Source: Loripinus fragilis (lineage: Eukaryota; Mollusca; Bivalvia; Lucinida; Lucinidae). From it: a stretch of DNA of 64,000 nucleotides. Location: positions 50,895,672-50,959,671 of the forward strand of contig OZ026517.1 in NCBI GenBank assembly GCA_964019695.1, written 5' to 3'. The translations under genes were made by a program, and so were the position numbers. The notes beneath the pieces are model-generated. The model made no database searches. It had not been told where the DNA came from and saw only the letters and a list, made by a program, of their open reading frames with translations. This document shows, in pieces, positions 21,826 to 34,307 of the stretch; the stretch's first letter is position 1, and each line of letters starts with the position of its first letter.

Positions 21826-23313
21826 TATTATACCCGCTTTTGTCTTTAATAGAAAAGGGTATATAAATTATACCTGCTTTTTTCTTTAGAAAAAAAAGGG
21901 TATATTAATTTTGTGTCAAAGTCGGGCCATCGTCCGTCCGTCCGTGCGTACGTCCGTCCGTCACGTTTCTTGTAAATGTATCTCCTTCTAAACTGTTAGT
22001 GGTAGCAATTTCAAACTTTGTAGGTGAATAGGTCATATGATGTAGAGGGTACTGGGCAACATTTTGTGTGACCTTGACCCCAAGGTCAAAGGTCAAATAA
22101 TGCATTTTCTTGTAAATGTATCTCCTAAACGGTTAGACGTAGCAAGTTCAAACTTTGTAGGTGAATAGGTCACATGATGTAGAGGGAACTGGGCGACATT
22201 TTGTGTGACCTTGACCCCAAGGTCAAAGTCAAAGGTCAAATAATGTATTTTCTTGTAAATGTATCTCCTCCTAAGCTGTTAGACATAGCAACTTCAAACC
22301 TTGTAGCTGAAAAGGTCACATGATGTAGCGGGTACTGGGCAACATTTCGTGTGGCCTTGACCCCAAGGTCAAGGTCAAAGGTCAAATATTGAATTTTCTT
22401 GTAAATGCATCTCCTCCTAAACCTTTTGACGTAGCAACTTCAAAATTTGTAGCCAAATAGGTCACATTATGTAGAGGGTACTGGGCAACATTTCGTGTGA
22501 CCTTGACCCCAAGGTCAAGGTCAAAGGTCAAATATTGAATTTTCTTGTAAGTGCTTCTCCTCCTTAAGCTTTTGATGTAGTAACTTCAATTTCTGTAAGT
22601 GCATAGGTCACATGATGTAGAGGGCACTGGGCAACATTTCATGTGACCTTGACCCAAAGGTCAAGGTCAAATAATGTATTTTCTTGTAAATGCATCTTCT
22701 CCTTAACCGTTGGATGTAGCAATATCAAACTTTGCTGGTGCATAGGTCACATGATGTCGAGGGTACTGGGCAACTTTTGTTGACCTTGACCCCAAGGGCA
22801 AGGTCAAATAATGTATTTTCTTGTGAGATGTAGCAACATCAAATTTTGCTGGTGCAAAGGTCACATAAAGTAGCGGGTACTGGGCAACATTTTGTGTGAC
22901 CTTGGGTCAAGGTCAAATGATGTACTTTCCTGGTAATGCATCTCCTTAACCATTGGCCGTAGCAACTTCAAACTTTGCAGGTACATAGGTCTCATGATGT
23001 AGAGGGCAATGCTTCATGTGACCTTGACCCTGGTCAAGGTCAAATCAAATATTTCTTGTTTAGCATTTCCCCCTTAACAGTTGGACATAGCAGCTTCAAA
23101 TTTGCAGGTGCATAGGTCATATGATGCAGAGGATACTGGGCAGCGTTTCGTGTTTGTCCATGACCTAAGGTCAAGGTCAAAAGTGAAATAATGTACTTTC
23201 TTGTAAATGCATCTCCTCCTAAGCGGTTGGACGTAGCAACTTCAAACTTTGCAGATGCTTTGGTTAGCTCAAAAGCGGGTATTTGCGATGGTGTACCATC
23301 GACTGAAGTCTAG
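21826..23313 (+). mobile_element. HINE/Helentron-like element with about 140-bp units rich in AGGTCA
   Basis: After a GGGTATATAA-containing start and a TCCGTCCGTCCGTGCG block there are about nine units of roughly 140 bp. Each has AACTTCAAACTTTGTAGGTG, GATGTAGAGGGTACTGGGC and GTGACCTTGACCCCAAGGTC. The element ends with the perfect hairpin CGATGGT-GT-ACCATCG (23286-23301), then CTAG (23310-23313) and T. No ORF is present. Confidence 0.65.
22070..23200. promoter_or_regulatory. Reiterated nuclear-receptor-like AGGTCA half-sites
   Basis: Most units contain TGACCTTGACCCCAAGGTCA, an everted palindrome of two AAGGTCA sites. It is often followed by further AGGTCA copies giving direct repeats with 0 or 1 spacer (AAGGTCAAGGTCAAAGGTCA at about 22363-22382). 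AAGGTCA and AGGTCA-A-AGGTCA are the known binding words of orphan receptors and RXR/HNF4-type dimers. Whether any receptor binds here is unknown. Confidence 0.4.
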
Positions 23314-23314
23314 T

Positions 23315-23722
23315 TTTGTACTAAAGTCGGTCCGTCGTCTGTCCATCCATTCGTCTCGTTTCTTGAAAATGTATCTCTTCCTAAACCGTTAGATGTAGCA
23401 ACTTCAAACTTTGTAGCTGAATAAGTCACATGATGTAGGGGGCACTGGGCAACATTTAGTGTGACCTTGACCCCAAGGTCAAAGGTCAAATAATGTATTT
23501 TCGTGTAAATGTATCTCCTTCTAAACCGTAAGACATAGCAACTTCAAACTTTGTAGCTGAATAGGTCACATGATGTAGAGGGTACTGAGCAACATTTCCT
23601 ATGTATCAAATAATGAATTTTCTAGTAAATGCATCTCCTAAACCTTTTGACGTAGTAACTTCAAACTCTGTAGGTACATAGGTCATATGATGTAGAGGGC
23701 ACTGGGCAACATTTCATGTATT
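23315..23722 (+). mobile_element. Truncated second copy of the AGGTCA-unit element
   Basis: It repeats the element's start region (AAAGTCGGTCCGTCGTCTGT) and about two and a half internal units, then stops at the next AGCTCACC element without a 3' hairpin. Confidence 0.55.
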
Positions 23723-23724
23723 TT

Positions 23725-24150
23725 TAGCTCACCAGAGCCGAAGGCTCCAGGGGAGCTTATAGTATGGGACTCTAGCCGGCATCCGTCCGTGCATCTGTCC
23801 GTCAGTCCACACTTTCAAACATGAATATCTCTGAGACCAGCTTGTAGATCATTATCAAATTTCATCTGCAGCATCCTTGAATGCATTAGGTTTTGGGCCA
23901 GATTGGATCAGAACTCTGGTTTCCATGGCAACAGATAGCTCCCATAGGGTTATAATGGGGAAAATCTTGTGACCACTCTAAGCTCCTTCATTTTTGGATG
24001 GATCTTCATTCTTGCAGGCAATAAGACCAACCATCTCTAGATGCCTCATTTCTTTTCAGAAACCTACCCTTTGAAATTTGTGAAATCTGGAAAAGGATTG
24101 GTCTCCCCCAATCGTATTGCACTATAAAAATAATTTTCTTCTTATTTTAG
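23725..24150 (+). mobile_element. HINE-like element, 5' part only
   Basis: Starts with the AGCTCACCAGAGCC/GAAGGCTCCAGGGGAGCT palindrome and the TCCGTCCGTGCATCTGTCCG block. No 3' hairpin was found, and the end is placed loosely. Confidence 0.4.
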
Positions 24151-26799
24151 ATCGCAAAAAAACCAACGAGCTAACGAACTACCCACTTGTGAATATTTGT
24201 AACAATCTAAAATTAAAAAGCATATGATTGGCTGAGATCCGACCACACTGGGGAGTTTATCGTATGAGTCTGCGCATTGAGGTTGTATCTAATGTAAACC
24301 ATGGCCATTGATAGGTTTTTCAGATGGATAAAAACAAAAACATTTATTGTCAATGATTAACATTTTGGGAAACTGGAGAGAAGATTTATATCTAGGAGAA
24401 GAACCATGGATAACTGGGCCCAAAATTTCACTTGCAAGAAAATGCAAGTAGAGAAAATAGAGTTTTTAACTCGCATTTTGCGAGTATGCCAGCTAAAATT
24501 CGAACCCACAGCTGTATGCTGTAATCCAACCTATTTGGTGGGAAAACAAAGCCACCGCATTCACCCGCCACTGCCAGGACATCACGATGGTAAACCCCCC
24601 GCACATTTCCCCCTCTATACCTGGTCCTCCCCCGAGGGTGGGGGTAGCCGTGATTGCAAATCACTAGTGCATAAAGGCCTGACTATCCGCGACATTTATG
24701 GTAATAATGGATAAAATGGCCATGATGCATTTATGTATTCATTAATTGCAGGAGATTAAAAGTCTTAGAATTGATTCCATGGTCATTACAAACCAGGTGC
24801 CCAAACATACTTTTTGTAAAATCCAATACTTGTTAGGATTTTTTTTCATTTTCTCCCTTTGATTATTATTTTTTGGCTTGTTTAGGAATTTTATTACGAT
24901 ATATGAATATAAAGAGAACAATTAAAATTTATTATTATACTATATATAAATTCCTTGATAATTAATATAAAATGAAGAAACTCCTGCTAAACAATACAGA
25001 TTAGAATCTGAAATAAGCAAACCATATGTATGTAACTTTCAGATCATATATTAATATACTTTTCTTTAATTAAAAGTCACAATTTACTATAGAATGTCGG
25101 TTTTTGAATAAATTTATGTCATCCACATGTGGACAGTACCCAATAGCTAATTTCATACTGAATTTTCCTGACATGTTCTGATTAGCTCCAAGCTCTCTCC
25201 AAATAAAAAAATATCTGGCCAACCAAAAAACTTCCCAACAATGTGACATATATAAGCATTGCAGATACCCAATGTCGACAAGTGAAAGGGTGTGAATTTA
25301 TGTAGTTTCCGGTTATATTAGGGATTTCTATCGCTAGATTGATTTGATAGCGACGTGATAGCTCGATGCCACATTACCAATGATGTGTTTTACTAGATTT
25401 TGAATCATTCTTCAAATTGTGAAATGTTTACATTCATGAACACCGACTTATTCAGTGACACCGGTGCTGTGATGTACTCAATACTGATGTCAGCCTATAA
25501 ACAACCATGGGTGCTGTTTGAAAACCATAAAATTGGTTTCGAGGTAACAATAAACATACAAAGTGGCGCTAAGTGGCCCCTTACAACTATAGTCCTCGCT
25601 TTGTATGCAATATATATAAAAGCCTGTTTGCTTACAAAACAGAATTTCTTTTGGTGTTTTGATGCTGGCCTCGAGCACATGGCTACTCGGTCTCGTGGTA
25701 ACGGAACAAATTTCGATTGGCTGACGTAGTCATGTGATATAAGTACATATGACTTGCGTCCTGATGGAAATCCGGAAGGCCTATGAAATCAGCTATGTCT
25801 TGTGTTTATGAAAGTTGACGTTCTACATATTGCCTAGTAAAAATTCCACTGTACAGCATTACATGTACTGATGTTTCAAAGATGCATAGTATTAAATGAG
25901 GCGATTCAGTATTTCTTATAAACGGGTAAAGATGATGTATTTTCTAAGATGATGTATTTACTACCACATGCATATGCAGTATTCTGTAATTAATAGGTTC
26001 ATTATAACTGTAAACTGAGAATACCTGTATGCTCAAAAACAAGGTAAACTGGCCAGTGTTTGTTGACAACAATTCTCATCTATCCTGGGGCAAACTTACT
26101 GATAAATACATAACAATAAATGCGAATTCAAAGACAGTAGTCATAGACTAAGAAATTCTCAAATTAGTATTAGGGTTTTAGGGTTAGCGTTATTGTCAAG
26201 GGCAAGACCAAAGAGCAAGTCCACAGCCTTGTTTAAACTCTCTGGGTCTACGCAGCCATTTAACATATTACTTTATTCAGGCGTAGGCGGTTTAAACAGG
26301 GCTGCACAGCCTAGTTGTCCACACCAAGTAACCCCAGAAAACAGCATGAGCTTCTCCAGTATAAAAGCATAAGCATCATGTCTCTTACCATGGTGGATCA
26401 GCACCATCTCGGGGGAGGGGGGTAACTACCTATATATGACATAGTACGGATGTGCCGCTCGAATAGCCGCCTTTTTCAGCACTGCCAAGTATACAATAAG
26501 CCCCCCTTTTCTAAGAAAAAGTATATGACTGACTCAGTTTTTCATCATTGTTATATGAATGATCCCATTTTCTGACATCCCTGTTGGAAAATACTCATAT
26601 TTATGCTCAGATATTATGCTCAGAAACCAAAATTGTAATATTTATTTGTAAACTTTGTTTACACACAGCAAAGAGGGTATATAAAAATCAAAGAACAGTA
26701 TTTGGATATGTAAACATTATGTTCAATCAAGTATATGAATAGGTCCTTTTTTCGAAGACCAGGTATATGATTGGGGTAGGTTTCAAAAAACTTGCCCGC
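24151..26799. other. No gene seen; one inverted repeat at 26224-26310
   Basis: AGCCTTGTTTAAAC at 26226 and GGTTTAAACAGGGCT near 26290-26305 form an imperfect inverted repeat with CTACGC/GCGTAG inside. The stretch 24420-24720 is GC-richer than its surroundings and contains a GGGTTCGAATTTTAGC B-box-like word on the - strand, possibly an old SINE. No coding exon was recognised. Confidence 0.4.
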
Positions 26800-27605
26800 A
26801 CACCCGTACCAAAATTATCCTCAAGTTACCCAGCCCAGCTAGGAGCTTCAAACTTGGACAGCTGATAGCGGATAATAATTAGGTAACCTGGTGAAAATTT
26901 TAAAAAAAAGTTGTTTCATTTTTTTTTTAGTTATGGCCGTTTACCCATTTATGATTGATTGCCTCTTGCAAATGTGGTCATCGAAAACTAATGATAAAGA
27001 TATTCTGAAAACTATTACATCTAGTAGCCACAGATTTGGTCAGCTGGCAGAGGATTGTGAGTAGATTAAAAAAAAGTGGATTATCTCCCTTTGTGGAGTT
27101 ATGTACCTTTTTAAAGGGTCATAATGAAATTTTGTAATCAAGATATCTCAAAATTTATTACAGCTATGAGCTTCAAATTTGGTCAGCTAATAGAGGATAA
27201 TGAGAAGATAACCCATTGAAAATTAAAAAAAAAAAGTGCTTGTATATTGCAAATTTGGACATAGAGAACTTGATATCTCAAAAACTATTACAGCTAAGAG
27301 CTTTAAACTTGGACAGCTGAAAGAGGATAATGAGCAGATAACCTGATGTATATTAAAAAAAAGTTTTTTTGTTTTTTAGTTATTGCCTTTTACATTTTTT
27401 TGAGTGATTGCCCTTTGCAAATTTGGTCATGGAAAACTTATAATAAAGATTTTTTTGAACACTACTACAGCTAGTAGCCTCAGATTTGGTCAGCTGATAG
27501 AGGATTGTGAGTAGCTAAAAATTACCTTATGAAAAGGATGGTGAGATCATCCTTATCAACAAGCTAATGGTTGGGGGCACAGTGTTTCATAAACACAATA
27601 TCTAG
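26800..27605 (+). mobile_element. HINE/Helitron-like element, hairpin plus CTAG end
   Basis: There are four to five internal units of about 100-150 bp (GAGCTTCAAACTTGGACAGC, GATAGAGGATAATGAGCAGA, TATCTCAAAAACTATTACAG). The end has the perfect hairpin GTGTTT-CAT-AAACAC (27582-27596), then AATAT, CTAG (27602-27605) and a T run. The left boundary is approximate. Confidence 0.5.
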
Positions 27606-27866
27606 TTTTTCTTGTCATGCATTTTGTAAAACATGGAGTATAGTGGAGCATAGAGTGGAGTGCTATTTTTGAAGTGATGTCTTTTAGTTTCTCTAAGATC
27701 ACTTCCCAGGCACATAGAGGTCAACTTCTGACCTCTTAGAGAAGAGACTATGAACTATACTTATAAAAAATAATAAATAAATAACAAAAAAAACAAATAA
27801 ATAAATAAATACCCCAAACACATCTCTCAATAACTTTTTACTCTATGGCCCCACACCATTCCATGT

Positions 27867-28095
27867 TTAACCCTTAAAGCGCCAAGAAAAAATGCATCTG
27901 ATAATGTCGTCTGCTGAAGTTGTCTGCTGCAAATAATTGCCTCACATAACTGACAAATTAAGTATAGAATCAAACAGCGTGGACCCAGAACAGACTGCTC
28001 CTATAGGAGCAGTCTGATCTTGGTCCACACTGTTTGCCATAGAGGTTCTTTAACATTTCAGCAGACGAGAAAAGCAGATGACTTTTAAGGGTTAA
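27867..28095 (+). repeat. MITE family B, full length
   Basis: The termini TTAACCCTTAAAGCGCC and CTTTTAAGGGTTAA are inverted. The core is ACTGCTCCTATAGGAGCAGT, a perfect palindrome, flanked by AGCGTGGACCCAGAACAG and TTGGTCCACACTGTTTGCC. Partner words GTCGTCTGCTG and CAGCAGACGAG lie further out. Other copies are at 45722, 48810, 49540 and 57900. Confidence 0.8.
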
Positions 28096-28874
28096 ACATA
28101 AGTCATCTGTCGCTATCTATGAGTCAAAGGGACTGTTTTCAAAGCTGTTTTTTGGTGACACACAACCGATTGCGAGATATATAAAACTGTATGTTCAATG
28201 ATGAAAACCCAAATATCTGTCATGTTGGCAGAACCCACAAATAGAAGAAATCTATGACATAAATACTTTGCTGTTAATACTAAGCACTGGTATAGTCTTA
28301 TTTTGTAATTTAACTTTAATGCAATGAAAGTCAGACAAGTCCATATTTATAAGGCAAATTAGAGGGAGGCAGTTTTAACTTTACTGCGAATTAAATATGT
28401 TCTAGACCGAAACTTAATGTCATTTGCAAATGTTTGATAATTCGATGGCATTACCAATCATGTTACTAATTTTCATTTTACTATGCCCATTCTGTTTAAA
28501 TACCTTCTATCAATCATAAACTTCTACAAACCGCCCCTTATAACATGGTTTATAGCATGTTATAATTTTCTTGTTAAGACTACAACCCATTTATGATAGT
28601 AATTTTCAGAATATTTTATTATAGATAGTACAAAAGACTATCCAAAGATCAATGATAGAATTACTCTTTACCTACCAGTAGAGTTGTATGCTAAGAAGCC
28701 AGGTGTATATGGATAAGCGCTATGTCTTGTAAATAAGGGGCACAGGTTTGATTCAGGCTTCTCCACAAATACTTTTGGTTGAGCCTTCAGGTGCTCCCGT
28801 CATAAATAGACACACAATATAAACTCTCCAGTTTCGGTACTGGTGACTACCCAGGGAAAGCCACATAACATTTT
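28096..28874. other. No gene; SINE family 3 fragment at about 28697-28870
   Basis: 28697-28870 holds a degraded tRNA-like head (TATGGATAAGCGCTATGTCT) and a 3' body (GGTGCTCCCGTCATAAATAG ... CTACCCAGGGAAAGCCA) shared with the next entry. The rest is unassigned. Confidence 0.45.
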
Positions 28875-29043
28875 AGAAGCTGTAGTGGTGTAGTGGATAA
28901 GTGCTATGCCTTGTAAACCAGGGGTTGCAGGTTCGAGTCCTGGCATCCTTTTGACCCTTTGGGTGCTCCCCTCATAAAATAAACACAAAAATCATAAACC
29001 CTCCCCGCCGGGCACTGGTTACTACCCAGGGAAAGCCACTAAA
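28875..29043 (+). mobile_element. tRNA-derived SINE family 3
   Basis: The A-box-like GTAGTGGTGTAGTGGATAAG and B-box GGTTCGAGTCCTGGC form a tRNA-like head. The body includes TTTGGGTGCTCCCCTCATAA and ends ACTACCCAGGGAAAGCCAC. Better preserved copies are at 47607 and 47808. Confidence 0.7.
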
Positions 29044-29330
29044 AGCTAGATTTGTATGCTGATAACCTTTGATGAGATCAAGCCCCACAGAACTTTGGGC
29101 CTTATCCGGGTCCAAACTATTTGACACTCTGGAAGTGTTCCTTGAAAGATTTATTTTTTTTATTTAAGTGAATTTTGAAAAAAGTCAGCAGACGGCCAAA
29201 AAATCATGAAAAATTAACAAGCATGGAAAGAGTTAAGTGGTTCCGGCTCCCGGGTTATAAAAAAAAAATCATGCTCAACTCAGCTTAGCATGAAATTTAT
29301 CCTGCTCATAAATGTTAAAATGCCAAAAAT

Positions 29331-29375
<45 letters not shown>

Positions 29376-29916
29376 AATATACAGAGTAATCTTTTTTTTT
29401 TTTTTTTTTTTTTTTTAAGTCTTCATATTTTATTTGTAATCATTTACAATCACATATATATATATACACACAATTACTGATTTAACAAACATGGTTTTGA
29501 ATTTCCTTGTTATGTACTCTCTCGCCAGCTTTCTTCCTTCTTTCGTTAATTACATCAGGTTGTGCCTAAATATATTGTCTATACCATATGTCTCCTAATA
29601 ATTTAAACATCAGAATATTATGAATTTATTGCGCAGATGAATAACACTATATTCTACCTGAGTCACTGTCTAAATATTTAGGAAAATATGGTATATTATG
29701 GCAATTAAAATGTAGTGTCTATAATTATGAAGTTCCTTTATCTATGAAGACAGTTTCATTCTGACTTGCTCTGCGTGACCTGTCAATACATGTGGCTCTA
29801 TAAGTTTTGATGACTTATGATTTCATTTAATTTTATCCTTAACTGCACTTTCATTTCCACACAACAATCTTTATCTTGAGGAGTGGTTCAAGGGAAAATA
29901 ACCTAGTTGTGGAGTA

Positions 29917-32915
29917 CTATGTATCTTCTAGTACTTGATGTAAAGCGGACCATTTAGCTTGAAATTTTTCTTGTCTATTGTGAATCTTTGAAATGTATTT
30001 TTCATTTGTATATTTCCTCTTCAAATAGATACAAAAGTTTTCTAAAATTATACGATTGGCATAAAACTTTGTTTTGTATATAAAATACTTTGCTAAAAGT
30101 AGTATATGATTCAATAATCCATTTTTTGTAGGTTTTAAAAACAGAATATTTTTTGCTGTTAATTCAAGTTCAATATTAGCTTGAATTCTCAACCAGTTCT
30201 GAAGAGCTACCCAAAATTCTTTTACTTTATTGCAAAGCAAGAGGACATGTATTATTGTTTCAGGTTCTTGATTACAAAAAGAACATCTATCATTGTCTAC
30301 CTTTTTAATTTTGAGAAGAAAGGATTTTGTTACAAGTATATGATTATTGACTTTGAATTGAAATTCCTGTAATTTTACCTCTTTAATATTTTTAGTCATA
30401 GTGTTATAACTATTCCACTCATTTTCTGATATATTTCCAATTATGTTCACCCATTTTCGCGGTGGAGGAGTTAAATCCTTATTTTCTATAAGAATATCAT
30501 AAATTGTCCTGCTACCTTTTTTATCTTTGCACAATATTTTGACATAGCAATTTTGAGCCACATTTTGCCTCAAATTTTTACATTTCACACTATTTTGGTT
30601 TATTTTATTTTTCCAGAAGGCAGGTAATTTTCTCAGAATTGACTGGTAGTCTAAAAAAGTTCCATGTATATCAAAAGTGTCTTTTAATTCATTAAAATGA
30701 TAAAACTGTCCTTCAGCATTTAATAAATCTATAACATTCCTTATACCTTTATCATGCCATTCTTTAATAAATAAATTTTGTCCCCTATTCAAATTAGAAT
30801 TAAACCAAATTGGACTATATAATATCTCTTCTAGTGTCTCGATTTCAACCGCTTGGCAAAATTGTTTCCAACTTAAGAGCATGTCTTTCCAAAAGGGATT
30901 GTTTATTTCATATGCTTTTATATGTGCGTAGTGGCCCCCTTTAGTCAGTAAACTGCTTATATTTATGTTTGACAGACTGCTCCAAGAGCAATCAGTCTGA
31001 GCAATTTGCCGTCTAAACCAAGTTACTTTTAATGCTGTAACAAAGCTATCAATTTTAATCATTCTCAGACCCCCTTTTGTAATATCTTTAATTATATATT
31101 GCCTTTTTATTCTGTCAGGTCCTGAATTCCAAATGAATTTGTAAAATAATTTATTCAAAGTTTTTACCAGATTTCCAGGAGGGTTAGGTAGAGCTAAAAA
31201 AAGGTGAACAAATTTTGCAATGGCTAGTGATTTTATAATAGTTATTTTCCCTTGTAATGAAAGTCTCCTTTTTGACCAAGTTTTTATAGTATTTTCCACT
31301 TTTTTCAAGATATCTGTTGTGTTTTGGTCCCATATGTCGAAAACCTCTGGTGTGAAAGTTACTCCTAAGATTTTGAAAGGCCCCTGGTTCCAGTCTAATT
31401 TATAATCTTCACACATCTTACGATTTGATTTATTCATTGACCCAATCCATATTGCTCTTGTTTTTTCTACATTTATTTGAAGTCCAGAAAAAGAGTGAAA
31501 TGATTTTAATTTAGCTAAAGTTTTCCTTAAAGATAACTCAGATCCATCCAAGAAAATTTGAGTGTCGTCTGCATATTGACTTAATTTATATTCTTTATTT
31601 TGTATCAAAATACCCTTAATAAGATTGTCTTTTCTAATCATGTGGCTTAGTACCTCAGCACAGAGAATAAAAATGTATGGTGAGATAGGATCTCCTTGTC
31701 TACAGCCCCTTTGTAGAATAAAATACTCAGTCATATGACCATTTTGTAGAATACATGACTCTGAGCCATTTTGAAATAATTTGATCCATCTTTTGAAGGA
31801 AGGTCCAAAATTAAAGTAATCCAGAGTTTTGTGAATGAATTTCCATGATACTGAGTCAAAAGCCTGCTTGAAATCAATTGAAAGTATTAAACCTGGAATT
31901 TGTTGTTGTTTTGTTTCAAAGAGGATGTCATATATTAATCTAATGTTTTCTCCTATAAATCTACCAGCAATGAAACCTTTTTGATCTTCATGTATAAGTT
32001 TATGCAGAACCTTTTTAAGACGGGATGCAATGACTGAGGATGCTAGCTTGTAAATTACATTCAGGAGAGAGATTGGCCGCCAATTTTTCAAATAAAATGG
32101 TGATTTGTTTGGTTTTGGAAGGCAAGTGATTATACCTTGTTTTTGGGTAATTGATAATGATCCTGTTTTATAACCATAATTCAATGAGTTAAGAATAAAG
32201 TTTTTGAGATCAATCCAAAAGAATTTAAAAAATTCAGCCGTGAACCCATCATTTCCTGGAGTTTTTGAGTTTTTCATGTTTTTTAATGCTTCTGCCAGCT
32301 CAGAATATTTTATATTGCCTTCCAATGACTCAGCCTCATTTTTAGTCATTTTAAGATTATTTACCCCTATCTGTGCTTCAATAGGTGTGTCATCAATTAA
32401 AATATTTTCACTATACAGGTTTTTAAAATATGTTTTTTGGCTATTTAAGATTTCTTCTGTGCTTAAACTTTCTTGACCATTATCTTCTATTATTTTTGTG
32501 ATTACCTTATTAGTGAAGTTTCTCTTTTCAAAATTTAAAAAATAACTTGAAGGTTTTTCCCCAAGGTCTTCATACCTACATCTTGATCTTATCATTACTC
32601 CTTCAATTTTATGTTTTCTTATTTCATTTAGTCTGTTTTTCTTGTTTTCTAATAGATTTAAATCTTCATCACTCACTATTTGTAAATTTTCAGAGATATT
32701 TCTTTCTATTTGTGATATATCCTCTTCTAGTTCCTTTTCTTGTTTAGTATTTTCTCTTTTTTTTCTAGAGCTGTATTTTATTGTCTCTCCCCTGATGGCT
32801 AAAAGAATCATTTCTAATAGAAGCTGATCATTAATAGAATATGTGTTTTCTATATCATTATTATTATCATTGTTGATATTGTTGTTGTTGTTGTTATCAT
32901 TATTATTATTATTGA

Positions 32916-33009
<94 letters not shown>

Positions 33010-33011
33010 GA

Positions 33012-33060
<49 letters not shown>

Positions 33061-33969
33061 GATGATGTTGTTATTATTATTATTATCATTATTATTATTA
33101 TTAAATTCTCTATCTTGTTGGACATCTATAATTTTGTATGTATTTTTCACTTCTTCAATTGCCTTTTTAACTATTTGAATGTATTCATTGTCTTTTAGAA
33201 GGGAATTATTGAATTTCCAGTAACCTTTTCCGCGCTCATTATTATTAAATTTAAGTTTAAGTATGGTTCCTGAATGATCTGTTCTGTAGCCTGATACCAC
33301 ACAATTGTCATAGACAAATTCAAAACTTTCTTCACTAACTAGAAAGAAGTCTAGACGAGCTTGTTTTTTCACTGGATTTAATTTCCTCCATGTGAATCCT
33401 TTTTCATCATGTAAATTCCTGTATACATCAATAAAATTATCTTCCTCAATAAATTTTAGGACTTCCGTTCTAGCTCTTGGGTTATTTATGTGCAAATAGT
33501 TTTCAGTATCAACATCAGGATTTAAAACTAAATTCCAGTCACCACAAATTATAACATTTTCATTTCCAAAATCTTGTATCTTTTGCTTGAGGTTTTTATA
33601 GAAATTTGGCTTATCTTCATTTGGGCCGTAAATGCTGACTAGAGTAATTTTTTTGGTGAGAATTGTTAATTCCACAATGATAAAATTTCCATCCGGGTCT
33701 GTTAAAATTTGTCCTGTATCACATGCAAAGTTATTGTTTATCAATATCATAACACCCCTGCTTGCATTTGTACCTTCTTTAGCACTTAATACAATATTAT
33801 ATCCCCATTCTGATTTTACGTAAGAATACATTTTTCTATCAATATGGACATCCTGTAAGCATGCTATATTATATTTCTTTGACCGAATGTATTGAAATAA
33901 ATCTCTCCTTTTTTGCATGTTTTTTAGGCCTCGACAATTTTGGGAAAAAATAGTTATCAAGTCATCCAT
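29917..33969 (-). CDS. LINE ORF2 protein: AP endonuclease plus reverse transcriptase (L1/Tx1-like)
   Basis: This is an uninterrupted 1350-residue frame. Residues 1-240 form an exonuclease-endonuclease-phosphatase domain: SQNCRG (N11), LQDVH (D40 where most relatives have Glu), SIYGPN, GDWN (143-146) and a TDHS end (D231, H232). Residues about 289-375 are an almost pure Asn tract with a few Asp and Ile, encoded by an AAT repeat. The reverse transcriptase follows: PGNDGFTAEFFK, NWRPISLLNVIYK, SIDFKQAFDSVSW (about 697-709), GCRQGDPISPYIF, and YADD (799-802) with the catalytic pair intact. A C-terminal CX2C...H...C cluster (CSFCNQEPETIIHVLLLC, about 1222-1240) is the zinc finger seen after LINE RTs. 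The motif style is closest to the L1/Tx1 group. It would nick the target and prime reverse transcription there. No ORF1 partner is present upstream. Confidence 0.93.
32856..33105 (-). repeat. AAT/ATT microsatellite inside the LINE ORF (poly-Asn)
   Basis: About 250 bases of ATT repeats on the + strand, interrupted by GTT, GAT and ATC variants. The whole tract stays in the Asn reading of the LINE frame (AAT, AAC, GAT). It lies between the endonuclease and RT domains. Confidence 0.95.
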
Positions 33970-34307
33970 TATCTATAAGTAAGTTTCTCCATACAAAAGC
34001 CTGGCATACAGAGTTTACAATTACAGACAAGTCACGCACAGCAGCAGAATATCGTTTCAACAACACAATAACAAAAAAGAAAAAAAATGAATGTGACATA
34101 ATGTACACATGTAAAAGAAGTTTTAGCTCTTGATATATTTGCAGAACTATATAACATAATGTGGCATATAAGTGGATATATATTTCAACAATGAAGTATT
34201 ATAGCATTATCATATCAATTTCAAAGATTAGGGTACTAAAGAAGAAAAATTCAAAATTGTAAAAGAACAGCAGTTCTAAATTTCTTGTACTTATTAATTC
34301 AACTGTG

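Noticed and set aside
28905..28950. Candidate tRNA gene (GGTTCGAGTCC)
   Set aside because: It is the head of a SINE family 3 copy with a SINE body downstream and no closing acceptor stem.
32843..33178. Leucine-rich + strand frame (111 codons)
   Set aside because: It is the antisense of the LINE's Asn-encoding AAT repeat, not a membrane protein.
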